Positions 45,400-56,349 of a DNA stretch of 64,000 bases are shown one piece after another. The DNA is from Ilex aquifolium. Lineage: Eukaryota; Streptophyta; Magnoliopsida; Aquifoliales; Aquifoliaceae. The stretch's first letter is position 1. Each line of letters begins with the position of its first letter. The DNA is taken from positions 35,084,701 to 35,148,700 of the forward strand of contig OX637396.1 of assembly GCA_951799425.1 (NCBI GenBank). The letters run 5' to 3'. The notes beneath the pieces were generated by a model, which did no database searches, was not told the origin of the DNA, and was given only the letters and a program-made list of their open reading frames with translations. Both the position numbers and the translations under genes were made by a program.

Positions 45400-47375
45400 T
45401 TTTGTGGATGAAATAACCAAAATAAGGACAATGGGGCGGTTTTAAGGAGAAATTCAACGTCCATCGAAGCTTTTATAAAATTTTAAATCCTAAATGACGT
45501 GATATATCAATAATCATTGGATGGTTATTGAAAGTTTATGCGACCCACTGATTTAATGATTTTTATTGATTTAATGTAGAAAATTTAAAGCAAAAATGGT
45601 AGGATGAACGTTCCATGTATTTTTTGTTTTGATAAATGAATAAATAAACCAACAAATATGGAATAATTACCAATAACTTTGTATCTAAAGTTACTATGCA
45701 ATATCAAAAATTGAATATTTATTTTATAATATTCATATTTTAAATAGCAATTTAATTTTTTATGATTTAATTTAAAATTAAAACGAAGAGAGAGAAAAGA
45801 GAGGTTGATGAGATTACTTAACATTGAGGAGTGTATTGATGTGTTGATTGAGTTGTTTGGGTGGAAAATATTTTTAGAATGAATTTTGTACTATTAGATA
45901 AAAGTAGATGTAAATTAGATTAATTTTTATTATTATTATTTTTTTATAAATTAAGAATTTAACTTAATATTAGATAGATGAGGGTGGTTTTCAAAAGGAG
46001 GACCTCATCATGAACAATTTCCTTTTGTACTCCACCCACTTTGATCATCTCGTCTACACAAGAAAAATGCTAAGCAATTTCCTCTGCATTGTCCACATAC
46101 ATACAACAATGGTAGGACCCCTCCACCACTTTTAGGATTAAAGTAAATGAGTCTTACTTTAATTTTGTTTAAGGACAAAAAAAAATTGGAAAAAGTTCAT
46201 TTTCCCCTGAACCACTTTTAAGATTAAAAAAAAAAGAATATTATGGGATCGCTAGAAGAAATGATTCACCAATCAATAAGATCAAATTACAATTTAATAA
46301 GGCCAAAGTTACGATCCAATGAAGTTCAAACACTTGGGATCGATCCTAAAGAGTTGGAATTAATCCCAAGCTTTTTTTGATCAATCCTAAATCAACCCAT
46401 TGAGTCATCACTACACTTGTTTGAGTAGTACTTTGATATGATGAAGTTGTAATTACAAAACATTGTTGTAGAAAAATCTCTTCCCTTTTCTTTTCTTTTT
46501 TTTCCTAACACAGCAATAATGAGAGCACACGAAGAGATGACCGCCTCTAAGTGTAAGGAACAAGAATACTCTGGATCCACGTATAAAAACAAGAGACTAT
46601 TCTGAAAATATATATTATTAATTTAATAATTTGTATTACATAGAGCAATATATAAAGAAATGGACAAAATCTTAATCGTTCATAGAATAATCAATTTCTC
46701 TTTAAGAATCTCTCCAAATCTCTGTGATAACCTATAAAATCAAAAACTAGAATTTTACGGAACCAAAAATCTCTTTGAGTGAAGATATAGAGGCGCATAT
46801 GGTCTCGAACTATTTGGTGATAAGTGGGGGAGTTAATCATTTTAGGAATCTAATTGAGTTAGACTGACGTTACTTAATTCAACTTTTTCAAATAACAAGT
46901 TTAGAAATCATATGAAATTCAAGTCAAATCTATAATTTGAACGAACCTAAAATGAACCGAGCTCAAGTCAAACTTGAGTTGCTGGGATCCTTTAACAGTC
47001 AAATTCTAGGACACCCTTGTTGCACATAAATAAATATTATTTTTTTTTTTTTGCAAAATATTTTTTGTCAATTAAATTTTTGAACATTGCTGAAACACAA
47101 GTGAAAATAATATTGCTATATCTGTATATCACCTAACTATACAGAGAGTTCACTTCAAAAAAAAAAAAACACAAAAAACTATAGAGTGTGGTGAAGTTAT
47201 CTAACAAACAATAATATATTCCTCTGTTGAAAAGAACCACCTTTTTTTTGTCTCCTTCATCGCATAGAATTTCAGGAGGCCTTAATCAGTACTGTTGAAA
47301 CCCATCCTTCACACACCTCCATTTTCTCTCTGTGTTCCTCTAGTTCCAACTCCATCTCCCAAAACCGAAAACAAA
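45400..47375 (+). promoter_or_regulatory. Upstream region of NLR2
   Basis: This AT-rich DNA precedes NLR2, and pieces of it recur at 12.3-14.9 kb, 22.0-23.5 kb and 41.2-41.8 kb. The proximal segment CAATAATATATTCCTCTG (47208-47225), about 155 bp before the start codon, is shared by NLR1, NLR2 and the ghost copy at 12.6 kb and contains a TATA-like AATATATT. Leader sequence 47295-47375 is open in frame but lacks an ATG. No experimental signal can be read from sequence, so the promoter call is inference. Confidence 0.5.
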
Positions 47376-50300
47376 ATGGCTATTGTAGAAGTTTTTCTGG
47401 GCGCGTTTTTAGCTGTGCTATTCGAGAGATTGGCCTCTCGCGAGCTGTTGAACTTTGCTCGCATCGCGGGAATTCATACCCACTTGATGAAATTGCGTAA
47501 AGTGCTGATGACTATTAAAGCGGTGCTCAACGATGCAGAGACTAAGCAAGTAAGTAATGAAGATGTGAATCTGTGGCTGGCGGATCTAAAGGATCTGGCT
47601 TATGATGTGGATGATCTAGTGGACGACATCGCGACTGAAGCTTTGGAACATAAATTGAAGTCGGAGACCGACGCAGCTGCTACCACAAGCAAGTTACTGG
47701 ACTTCCTCCCTACTTCTATTACTGATTTCCCTACAACTATTGGGCGCCAGTTAAAGATGGGGTCCAAGATTGAGGAGATCACTCTCAGATTACAAGAAAT
47801 TGCACAACTGAGAGATGGTCTGGGTTTGAGAGTTAATTCCAAAGAGAAGTCAAACACAAGAAGAGAGAGTTTGCCAACAACTTCTTTGGTGAATGAATCG
47901 CATGTCTATGGTCGGGAAAAGGAAAAACAAGATATACTCGATTTGGTGCTCAAGGATGAAGCATGTAATGATGAAGCACGCGTCATTCCAATAGTTGGGA
48001 TGGGTGGTGTGGGCAAGACCACTCTTGCTCAACTTGTGTACAATGATGACAAGGTTAAGGATTTTTTTGATTCGAAAGCATGGGTGTGTGTTTCTGAAGA
48101 GTTCGATATATTCATGATAACCAAGATTATTCACGAGGCAGTGACCGAGGAAACACGTGACTTCAAGGACCTCAACATGTTGCAAGTGTGTCTCAAAGAT
48201 AAACTTTCTAAAACAAAATTTCTTATTGTTTTAGATGATGTCTGGAACGAGAACTACGAAAAATGGGATCTCCTCTGTGCTCCTTTTCGAGTTGGGCTAC
48301 CTGGAAGTAAAATTATTGTTACAACTCGGAATGAAGGTGTTTCATCAACCATGGGTTCTGTTCCTTCTTACCCTCTGGATGTTTTGCAAGAAGACGATTG
48401 TTTGTCTTTGTTGGCTCAACATTCATTGGGCAAAAGAAATTTTGTTGACCATCCAAATTTGGGATTAATTGGCAAGGATATAGTCAGAAAGTGTGGACGT
48501 TTACCTTTGGCAGCAAAGACACTAGGAGGCCTTCTGCGTAATATACATAGCCCAGATGAGTGGAAAGGTATACTGAATAGCAAAATCTGGGAGTTAGGAG
48601 AGGACAAGAGTCGCATTATTCCAGCTCTGAGATTAAGTTATCATCATCTCCCTTCTGAGTTGAAGCAAATGTTTGCATATTGTGCTATATTTCCAAAGGA
48701 CTACGAGTTTGAAATGGATGAGTTAGTTTTGTTATGGATGGCAGAAGGATTTCTGCCACAATCAGAAGAAATGGAAGTCTTAGGTGGAAAGTGTTTCATG
48801 GAGCTATTATCAAGGTCCTTCTTCCAACGTTCAGGTGGTACGGAATCAAAATTTGTGATGCATGACCTTTTGAATGATCTAGCTCAATATGTTGCGGGAG
48901 AAACATGCTTTAGGTTGGATGATAATATGGAGGGCAATGAACGGTGTAAGATTTCTGAAAAAGCTCGTCACTCATCATTGATTCGCCACAAATACGAGGT
49001 TTATAAAAGATTCAAGCCATTTCATCAACTTCGGGGTTTGCGGACTTTCATAACGCTGCCAATTTGTTTGCGAAATGGCCCCGTGATTGGAGATTATTTA
49101 AGCAACAACGTTTTGGTCAAGCTACTACCAAACTTACGGTGCTTAAGAGTCTTATCTTTGAGTGGGTACAACATAAGTGAGCTACCCAACTCCATTGGGG
49201 ATTTGAAGCATCTGCGGTACCTTAATTTATCTTTTAGCATGATTCAATCGTTGCCAGAATCAGTGAGTACTCTCTACAATTTACAGACACTGTCATTAAG
49301 ATTTTGTTGGAACCTTCGTAAATTGCCCACAAACATTGGAAATTTGGTGAATCTGCGTCATCTTGACATTCGAGATACTCCATCATTAGGAGAGATGCCT
49401 TCAGGGATCAGTAGATTGAAATGTTTGCAAACATTGCCAAAGATTATTCTTGGCAAAAATAATGGATTTGGACTCGGAGATTTGAATGGCTTATCGCTTC
49501 TAAGAAGTGAGCTTTCCATTGAAGGGTTAGGAAATGTTACGAAAATGCGGGATGCAGAGGAGGCCAATTTAAGTTGTAAGCAGGATCTTAATGTGTTGAA
49601 ATTCAAATGGAATAGTGACATTGAAGATTCTCAAAATGAAGGGCTACAGGTTAGTGTGTTTGGCATGCTACGACCACATAGAGAATTGAAAAGTCTTAGA
49701 ATTGAATTCTACAGGGGCATTGCATTTCCTAGTTGGATTGGGGATCCGTCCTTCTCTAAAACAGTGTACATTAGTCTCACAGGTTGTACAAAATGCATGT
49801 ATTTACCACCACTTGGCCAACTACCCTTGCTCAAAGAACTATACATAGAAGAAATGGATTCTGTAAGAAGTGTGGGTGCAGAGTTCTATTGCAGTGGTAG
49901 CACTTTGGAGATTCCATTTCCATCACTCGAGATTCTGCGGTTTGACCAGATGCTACAATGGGAGGAATGGTCTTTTCCTTATGGTGTTGATTTTAGAGGA
50001 CCTTTCCCTTGTCTTCGTGAGCTTTCTATATGCAGTTGTCCTAAACTGGTGAGTGTTCCACACTTCAGCCTTCCCTCTCTTCTTCATTTAATCATACGAT
50101 ATTGTGATGGGACGGTGTTGAAAAGTTTCACTGGATTATCCTCATTAACCAACTTGAAAATTAAGAATATGTCCGGACTAACTCATCTGCCGAAGGAGTT
50201 CACGAATGAGTTGGTGTCACTTAAAGTTCTTGACATTCAAGATTGTGTCGCGTTGGTGACTTTGTGGCAAAATCAAAGGCTACCTTGTAATCTTGAAAGT

Positions 50301-51557
50301 TTGAATTTATTCTCTTGTAAAAATCTGGAGAGGTTGCCTTACGGACTAAAAAGCCATACATATCTCAAGGAGGTGGATATCGACAACTGCCCAAAGCTTG
50401 TTTGGTTTCCAGAGGACAGTCGCCCGCCCATGCTTAGTCATCTTTCCGTTACAAACTCCTATTATCTGGAGTCCATCCCTAATTGCTTCACTCGTCTTGA
50501 AGTGTTGGGGCTCTCGGATTGTTCGTCTCTGAGTTCCTTGCCGACAGACACTCTTATCTTTACGCTTAAGCATGTTTTCATCCGCCATTACGAGTCGGAG
50601 TGGCTTAAAGAGATGGTCAAACAGAGCATCATGTCAGGAAGCTTTGGGATCAGTAATTGGCCCAATTTGGAGAGTTTTACAGTACGAATGTCGGGGTTTA
50701 AATGTGAGTTGAGGTATCAAATCGACCACTTGCTCTCAGGAAGTGGTTTGCTCACTCCCAACCTAACAAGTCTTCGGATCTCTAAGTTTGAAAATCCCTT
50801 TTCCTTTCCTAGCCAAAGTCAAAGCCTCATCTTCCTTAAATCACTCAAAATAAAGGATTGTCAAAGTCTTGAGTCCTTTCCTGACCAAAATTTTCCCCCC
50901 AACCTAGAAGATCTATATATCTCCAATTGCAAAGAACTTAAGCCTCTATCAGAGTGTGGCCTACAAAGTCTCTCCTCTCTTCGGCGTTTCACCACGAAAA
51001 GTGTATATCCAACGCTAACTTCCTTTCCGGACTCATGTTTTCTTCCTGCTACTTTAAAAATCCTTTGTATTGAGCAATTCTCGAATCTCAAGTCTCTCTC
51101 TAAGGGCCTCCAAAACTTGACCTCTCTTGAGCGACTAGAAATTTCCAGGTGCCCAGAGCTTGAGTCTCTCTCTGAGGGGCTCCGAAACTTGACCTCTCTT
51201 AAGTTTATGGACATCACTAATTGCCCTAAGATTGAGTCTCTCTCTGAGGGGCTCCGAAACTTGACTTCTCTTAAGAGTCTGGAAATCCATGTTTGCCCTA
51301 AGCTTGAGTCTCTCTTTGAGGGGTTCCAAAAGCTGACCTCTCTTAAGCATCTGGAAATCACAAGGTGCGACAAGTTGGGTTCCTTGCCGAACGAAACGAT
51401 ACTTGACACCCTTTCATCTCTGATCATACAAAACTGCCCACTTCTTGAAGCACAGTTTTCCAAGGAGAAAGGAGTTGATTGGCCCAAGATCGCTCACATC
51501 CCCGAAGTTGAGATTATTCTAACAGGTACCATTCACGTTGCATTTCTTTCCTTATGA
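47376..51557 (+). CDS. NLR2: intact CC-NBS-LRR disease-resistance protein (RPP13-like protein 1 type)
   Basis: A single open exon of 1393 codons from ATG at 47376 (ACAAAATGGC); the longer open frame begins at a TTG, so this ATG is the first real start. Members of this family act inside the cell as sensors that trigger immune responses to pathogen effectors. Domains: Rx_N coiled coil (about 1-130, with an EDVID-like DVDDLVDDI), NB-ARC with GMGGVGKTTLAQL (lysine 214), WVCVSEEFD, LIVLDDVW (D287, D288), GSKIIVTTRNEG, CGRLPLAAKTLGGLL, YCAIFPKDYEFEMDELVLLW and FVMHDLLNDL (MHD at 495-497), then about 850 residues of LRRs. All nucleotide-binding motifs are intact. It is the functional sister of NLR1. 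An alternative spliced end (donor 51526, acceptor 51811) would replace the last residues by GHQTLF. The ligand is unknown. Confidence 0.95.
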   Translation: MAIVEVFLGAFLAVLFERLASRELLNFARIAGIHTHLMKLRKVLMTIKAVLNDAETKQVSNEDVNLWLADLKDLAYDVDDLVDDIATEALEHKLKSETDAAATTSKLLDFLPTSITDFPTTIGRQLKMGSKIEEITLRLQEIAQLRDGLGLRVNSKEKSNTRRESLPTTSLVNESHVYGREKEKQDILDLVLKDEACNDEARVIPIVGMGGVGKTTLAQLVYNDDKVKDFFDSKAWVCVSEEFDIFMITKIIHEAVTEETRDFKDLNMLQVCLKDKLSKTKFLIVLDDVWNENYEKWDLLCAPFRVGLPGSKIIVTTRNEGVSSTMGSVPSYPLDVLQEDDCLSLLAQHSLGKRNFVDHPNLGLIGKDIVRKCGRLPLAAKTLGGLLRNIHSPDEWKGILNSKIWELGEDKSRIIPALRLSYHHLPSELKQMFAYCAIFPKDYEFEMDELVLLWMAEGFLPQSEEMEVLGGKCFMELLSRSFFQRSGGTESKFVMHDLLNDLAQYVAGETCFRLDDNMEGNERCKISEKARHSSLIRHKYEVYKRFKPFHQLRGLRTFITLPICLRNGPVIGDYLSNNVLVKLLPNLRCLRVLSLSGYNISELPNSIGDLKHLRYLNLSFSMIQSLPESVSTLYNLQTLSLRFCWNLRKLPTNIGNLVNLRHLDIRDTPSLGEMPSGISRLKCLQTLPKIILGKNNGFGLGDLNGLSLLRSELSIEGLGNVTKMRDAEEANLSCKQDLNVLKFKWNSDIEDSQNEGLQVSVFGMLRPHRELKSLRIEFYRGIAFPSWIGDPSFSKTVYISLTGCTKCMYLPPLGQLPLLKELYIEEMDSVRSVGAEFYCSGSTLEIPFPSLEILRFDQMLQWEEWSFPYGVDFRGPFPCLRELSICSCPKLVSVPHFSLPSLLHLIIRYCDGTVLKSFTGLSSLTNLKIKNMSGLTHLPKEFTNELVSLKVLDIQDCVALVTLWQNQRLPCNLESLNLFSCKNLERLPYGLKSHTYLKEVDIDNCPKLVWFPEDSRPPMLSHLSVTNSYYLESIPNCFTRLEVLGLSDCSSLSSLPTDTLIFTLKHVFIRHYESEWLKEMVKQSIMSGSFGISNWPNLESFTVRMSGFKCELRYQIDHLLSGSGLLTPNLTSLRISKFENPFSFPSQSQSLIFLKSLKIKDCQSLESFPDQNFPPNLEDLYISNCKELKPLSECGLQSLSSLRRFTTKSVYPTLTSFPDSCFLPATLKILCIEQFSNLKSLSKGLQNLTSLERLEISRCPELESLSEGLRNLTSLKFMDITNCPKIESLSEGLRNLTSLKSLEIHVCPKLESLFEGFQKLTSLKHLEITRCDKLGSLPNETILDTLSSLIIQNCPLLEAQFSKEKGVDWPKIAHIPEVEIILTGTIHVAFLSL
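50268..50284 (+). other. Site of an 87-bp LRR-block loss in NLR2
   Basis: NLR2 reads LWQNQRLPCNLES where NLR1 has an additional 29 residues (IAPEEYLSSLQPLRVRHC and more) between LWQN and the LPCNLES motif. The difference is a multiple of three and removes about one LRR. The direction (loss in NLR2 or gain in NLR1) is not proved. Confidence 0.8.
51090..51377 (+). repeat. Four tandem 72-bp LRR units in NLR2
   Basis: AAGTCTCTCTCTAAGGGCCT at 51090 and related GAGTCTCTCTCTGAGGGGCT copies at 51162, 51234 and 51306 are spaced exactly 72 bp apart. Each encodes one 24-residue LRR (SLSEGLRNLTSL...LEI..CPKLE). NLR1 has just two (27285 and 27357), so NLR2 carries two more units, probably by unequal exchange. 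The middle pair is nearly identical. Confidence 0.92.
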
Positions 51558-51811
51558 TCTGCTTGCCCCTGTTTTCAATTTTTTTTTTTTTGTTTGGCTG
51601 GGATCCTCTGTTTTCACGTTGCATTTTTAGGATTATGTGAAACCAGTTCATGTAGTTAAAAGTTCAATGGGAAAAATACCAATAGTAGAAATTGTATTCA
51701 TGATTTATAAGTGTAATATATCCAATTGAAAGCAATCTAAGACTCATTTTGATATGTGTTCAACTATCGTTCAACGCCGCTAAACTTCCTGCTTTGCGTT
51801 GATGTTTACAG
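51526..51811 (+). other. Possible small 3' intron of NLR2
   Basis: The donor is AACAG|GTACC and the acceptor TTTACAG|GACACC, 286 bp apart, with a T-rich interior. Splicing would join phase correctly, giving ...IILTGHQTLF and a TGA at 51829-51831 instead of the read-through end at 51557. In NLR1 the equivalent acceptor is CG. The splice is inferred from motifs only. Confidence 0.45.
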
Positions 51812-51831
51812 GACACCAGACCCTGTTTTGA

Positions 51832-53383
51832 TGAGCAAATTTCTTATGTGCCAACCACAGATGATTTCGGTTTGATTTCTTCTTGTTAAATGTTTTGCTG
51901 CCATTTTTTTCGTCTTTATATTTTGTATTTCCATGTATTATATTATTGTCTAAGAGTGCACTAGTTGCTTCTAATTTATACTAGGATATGTAACTGCCAA
52001 CTTTTTCTTTTTTTTTTCTGTTTTTTTTTTTTTGGGGAGTTGCCAACTTCATGCTGTAAATGATTGGTATCAAGTTTAGCTATGAGATCATAAGTAAAAA
52101 ACTTATGAAGGATTTTGCACATTTGTCCAATGGGGATTGTAATTTGACTATTCCTTGTTTACAGCAAAGCTTTCGTGATCTTTGGAACTATTATTTGTTC
52201 ATTGTCATTGAAAGAGATTATAAATGTATAAATAGAAATGTGCAGACAAAAAAAAAAAAGAGAAGAATTAGATAAGCAATGCAACGAATAATGTGGTTTA
52301 CAAGAAATTTATTGTTGTACTGTACAGAGTTGTTGATCGTCCTTAGTCTATATGGGGTGTACTTATTTAACTGACCCAACAAAATTTTTTGGGTCAAATT
52401 GTCAGCATATTGTATTGATGTATATCCAAATACTATTTGTCAAGATAACAGATTCAAGGATTTAAATTATTATTAGACATATTTATCGAATATCTTCTAT
52501 CACTTGCTAATAAATGGATCAAATTGGCATTGAAGTGCAATCTATTCATACCGAAACCCAACTTATGCTATGGTGAACCAAGTAATAAATGAAATTTTAT
52601 CGAGCAAAATATAGTACTCTTGAGAGCTTCCCTGAAGAAATTATGGTTCTCTTCTCAAAGTGCATTCATTTGTCATTCTTGCATAGCATCAACGCAAGCT
52701 ATTGCATCACATTGTCCCCCAAAAACCTCGCCATCTGATGCAAGTTTGATTATCGCAGACAAGTATAAAAACCATATGCTAATTGAAGAGGAAGAGATGG
52801 AGGTTATTTTCCTATATGAGAACTAGTAGTTTCCTGGTCATTCACAACATCAAAGCAAGTTCTGAATACTTGTTGTCTCTCACTCTCTTTCTCCCAATTC
52901 CTTATGCGTTTGGCCTCAATTGCATGCACAATGAATTGTTCTGTTATCTGAGTGCCTGGTGGCTAGAGATAAATACATTCAACAAAGACCAATTGTAACA
53001 TTGGCATCAGAATTTCACCAACAACTCTATATAAAAGGTTTCTAAGTTTATTTCTTTCACATAAAAATATAGTACCAACTGATAGTTGCACTTATTTACT
53101 TAGAGAGAATATAAGCGAAGTAAAGAATCACTGAAGTTTTTTGTCCAACAGTCCATATAAGAGACCATACCAAAGAAAGTTTTGGAAATTCATTGAAGTA
53201 CTTAGACATGAAAGCATTACAGATAGGAAGATGCAAAGCTTACCAATTCATTCTCCCTCATTGGTTCCCCAGCTCCAGATTCGAAACTTCATCATTAACA
53301 ATCTCAATACTCTCAGTTCTTTTGTCTTCCCCTTCAGTTTTGACTGCAGCATGTGAAAACATGAGTAAGAATCAAAACACCCA

Positions 53384-53385
<2 letters not shown>
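51832..53385. other. NLR2 3' flank
   Basis: 51560-52870 is paralogous to 27580-29330. After 52870 the two copies diverge: NLR1's flank joins the PRPL1-intron relic, while NLR2's continues into unique DNA. No gene is seen. Confidence 0.55.

Positions 53386-53415
<30 letters not shown>
53386..53415. repeat. (GA)n microsatellite
   Basis: About 15 uninterrupted AG dinucleotides. Confidence 0.95.
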
Positions 53416-53416
<1 letters not shown>

Positions 53417-53899
53417 AACATAAAACTAATGGTGAGGGAAGGATTATGGTAGACAGAAGTGTTCATGAAGTTGACGGCATGAACTTCTATATCCTAGTCA
53501 TATGTAAAAACTTAGTAGGTTCACTATCAAAACCTTTTCGAATTTTCTTTAGTACATGTTATTGCTATATGACATGTTTTTTTCCTTGGTATAGATATGG
53601 TGGGCTTATAATCGTAAAACATCTCCACCGTTTAGATTTGACCAACTATATGTTGATCTAAGGTTGGCCATATTGTAATTATAAATAATGTGTCAAAATT
53701 GATAGAGCTTTCAATTTTGAAAAAATCAGATAAACCACAAAGGCTTCCGTCATGAAGAACCTTGTTCAGATCTACATCGATATGAACGTAACTAAGAAAT
53801 TAACATATTTCATACAACTGTGGTTAAGATAGAGGCGATCTATACTGCATATAACAACTTGATTATTTCTTAAAATCCCCACATGTTTTTGTTGGTAGT

Positions 53900-54640
53900 A
53901 TTTTTTTTGGTACATAAAGTTAAATTTATTGATGGGAAGAATTAATCGTTACAAGCAAAAAGGGAGAAATCATCAAAACTCCTTTACAAGCAAAAATGGA
54001 ACTCAATCAATCTTACAAAAAAATTGCATTGTATAGGCTATACAAACTATATCATTCTTAACACTGCATATACCCTTTTACTACTCCAATTCTGACATTC
54101 AAAATAGCCAAACTATGCAGCACAGGAAAAACAACACCAAACTAGCAGGGAACATAGCAACATGACAGCATTGAAGAGAAACTCCAAACACAGTGTCCTT
54201 TAAGAAGATAAGCAGTTACCAGGATATTCTATCTTTATACTAGTTGTCTATTGACATAAGCATTAGAGAGTTTCAAAGCACATAATTTGATTGTAATCAC
54301 TTCCCAAATTTCTTTGGTAACAGGGTCCTTCAAGGTCTGCAAAGAGACTCAGTTTCAGATGAAGAGTCTTCAAAGATTTATTTCTCCGTTCAGCAACAAC
54401 TTCTTATATAAATAAATCCAATTGTAAAAAGAGTGCATTACGGGCCATTCTTGTCCATTATTGAACACCAAAGCCCAAACTTCGTTAAGAAAAGGACATT
54501 GGTAGAATAAATAATAATGACTCTCAAGTGCATCCCTGCATATGCAATGTTCATCTACCGAAAGCATAAAATTATTTAAATATGTTTCTTGTACTCACCC
54601 TTCCTTTGATAGTTGACCAAAGAGTAAAGCCAAATGAGGC
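53900..54640 (-). mobile_element. LINE 3' fragment with zf-RVT remnant
   Basis: On the minus strand a frame reads CICRDALESHYYLFYQCPF and LNEVWALVFN, the zf-RVT motif (C..C....ES..HLF..CPF...VW) of plant LINE ORF2. Upstream (54568-54640) in another frame FGFTLWSTIKGRVSTRN continues it. The plus-strand T-run near 53905 followed by GGTACATAAAGTTAAATTTA is the complement of an A-tailed LINE 3' end. The 5' limit is unclear and may reach 55120. Confidence 0.7.
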
Positions 54641-56230
54641 CATATCATAGTTGGGGAAGATGTAGGTTGGTCTAGTGTTTTATAAATCAAGAAGATTCAC
54701 TTCATATCCCTTGCAACTTGTGGTATGATATAGGTTTTCCTTCCTAATTAGTTCTCAAAGAAATATTGTCTTTTTAGAGAAACATAGACAGTGGCACAAT
54801 CTCATTTCTTTTTGAAGCCTTGTATAAGATCTTTATTAAGAATGAAAGTGGTTGCAGATTATTCGGGGGAAGTGAGTTACTTATTCTTCCATTTAGTTTT
54901 AACTAGTTGATGTACCCATGCAGTATTTCGAGTTGTTGTTTTGGTTTTTATTTTCAGTGTACACGAGGGTACAAAACGAAGACTTAAAGATAGTAGAGAT
55001 GTTAAATAGTATGGTTTAGTATATCTACTATCAAGAGAGGACTTGGATAAATTGATGAGTTTTTTAAGGCCACAAATAGAAAAAAAACTCCTGAATATAT
55101 CTTTCAAGCAGGGTAAGGTCATTACATTATATCAAAAGGGATGTGCACTTGTTGATAGAGAACACTTGTAATGTGAGAAATATGTGGGTACATTTGTAGT
55201 ATGTACAATGAACAGTGATCATGTGAGAAATATGTGGATATATTGAGCATATACAACTAATTCTTTCGTTCTATATTTTGATATATTGAAATATTACTAT
55301 TTAAAAATGCGATCAATCGATCATAAAATGAAATTTCTAAACAAAAGACAAATAAAATTAGAACAATTCCACATTAAAGTACTAAAATTTAGATAGTGAA
55401 AAATTACCATCGTACTCGATCCTAAATGTTTCAAATCAAATTGGACAAATTAGAAACATCAGCCACCACTATTACAACCCAAATAAATAAAATTTGACAA
55501 CTCCGCAAAATTCGATTACTCTTCAAATCCTGTAGAGATAATTTCATTGTAGTTTGTCAAGTGGGAGTTTTGAAAGACAAAATGGAAACTATATCTAATC
55601 TCTAACTCACTTGCTGTGTAGGTAAGGGTTTATATCAAAGTTAACGATGCATTTAGATGGGGCCAAATAAGTAATTGAAGGACTAAAATTTACACAAAAC
55701 ATAGTTTAGAAATTTCATCGACACAAATAGGATATTTCAGGAGCCAAATAAGTAGTTAACTCTAATATAATTCTAAAGTTGTTTTCTTTCTCTTCTACCT
55801 TCTCATAAAAGGAAAAGTTTAGATAATTTTCAATTTTATCTTTCAATCTATTGGAGTATATCTAGTAGAGAATGATAGAATGACCAAAGAATTAGACAAG
55901 AGAATATGATACGATACAAAAATATTTACAAATTTGAAATAAATAAAAGCATAGCCAAAGATACGACTATAACAGCAACATATCATTCAACCTCTTTTTT
56001 AAGTCATTTTTTTACTGCTCAAGCGAGAGACACATAACTTCTATACTATTATTCTAATACAGAAACATCTGTCATACGGTGCAGTAAAATACAAGACTTA
56101 TCATATCTTCTTGGGTAAACTAAACTAAACAGAAAAGAATAAACATTTAATTTTGTATCACATTGTTACCTTTTTATTTGATTGAGGATACTATGCAAAA
56201 ATTTTAATTTTAATGGTACAAATTAAAAAT
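54641..56230. other. AT-rich DNA upstream of PRPL1
   Basis: No gene is supported; the 81-codon minus frame at 54877 might be a further decayed LINE piece. The PRPL1 promoter should lie in the right part, but I cannot identify specific elements with confidence. Confidence 0.4.
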
Positions 56231-56349
56231 ATAAGAATCTTTCAGGGTGTTAAATGTCATTAACCCCCTCTTCGTGTTATATCTGGATAGACATATACTG
56301 TATACATGGAGAGATTTTGCTAAACCAAAGGCCAACACAACACTGGAAA

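Noticed and set aside
47295..47375. 27-residue N-terminal extension of NLR2
   Set aside because: The extension begins at a TTG; the first ATG with a good context is at 47376, and the Rx_N domain starts there.
56254..56349. Upstream in-frame ATG of PRPL1
   Set aside because: It would put a Cys/Trp-containing, non-transit-like sequence before a good plastid transit peptide; ATG at 56350 fits the family better.
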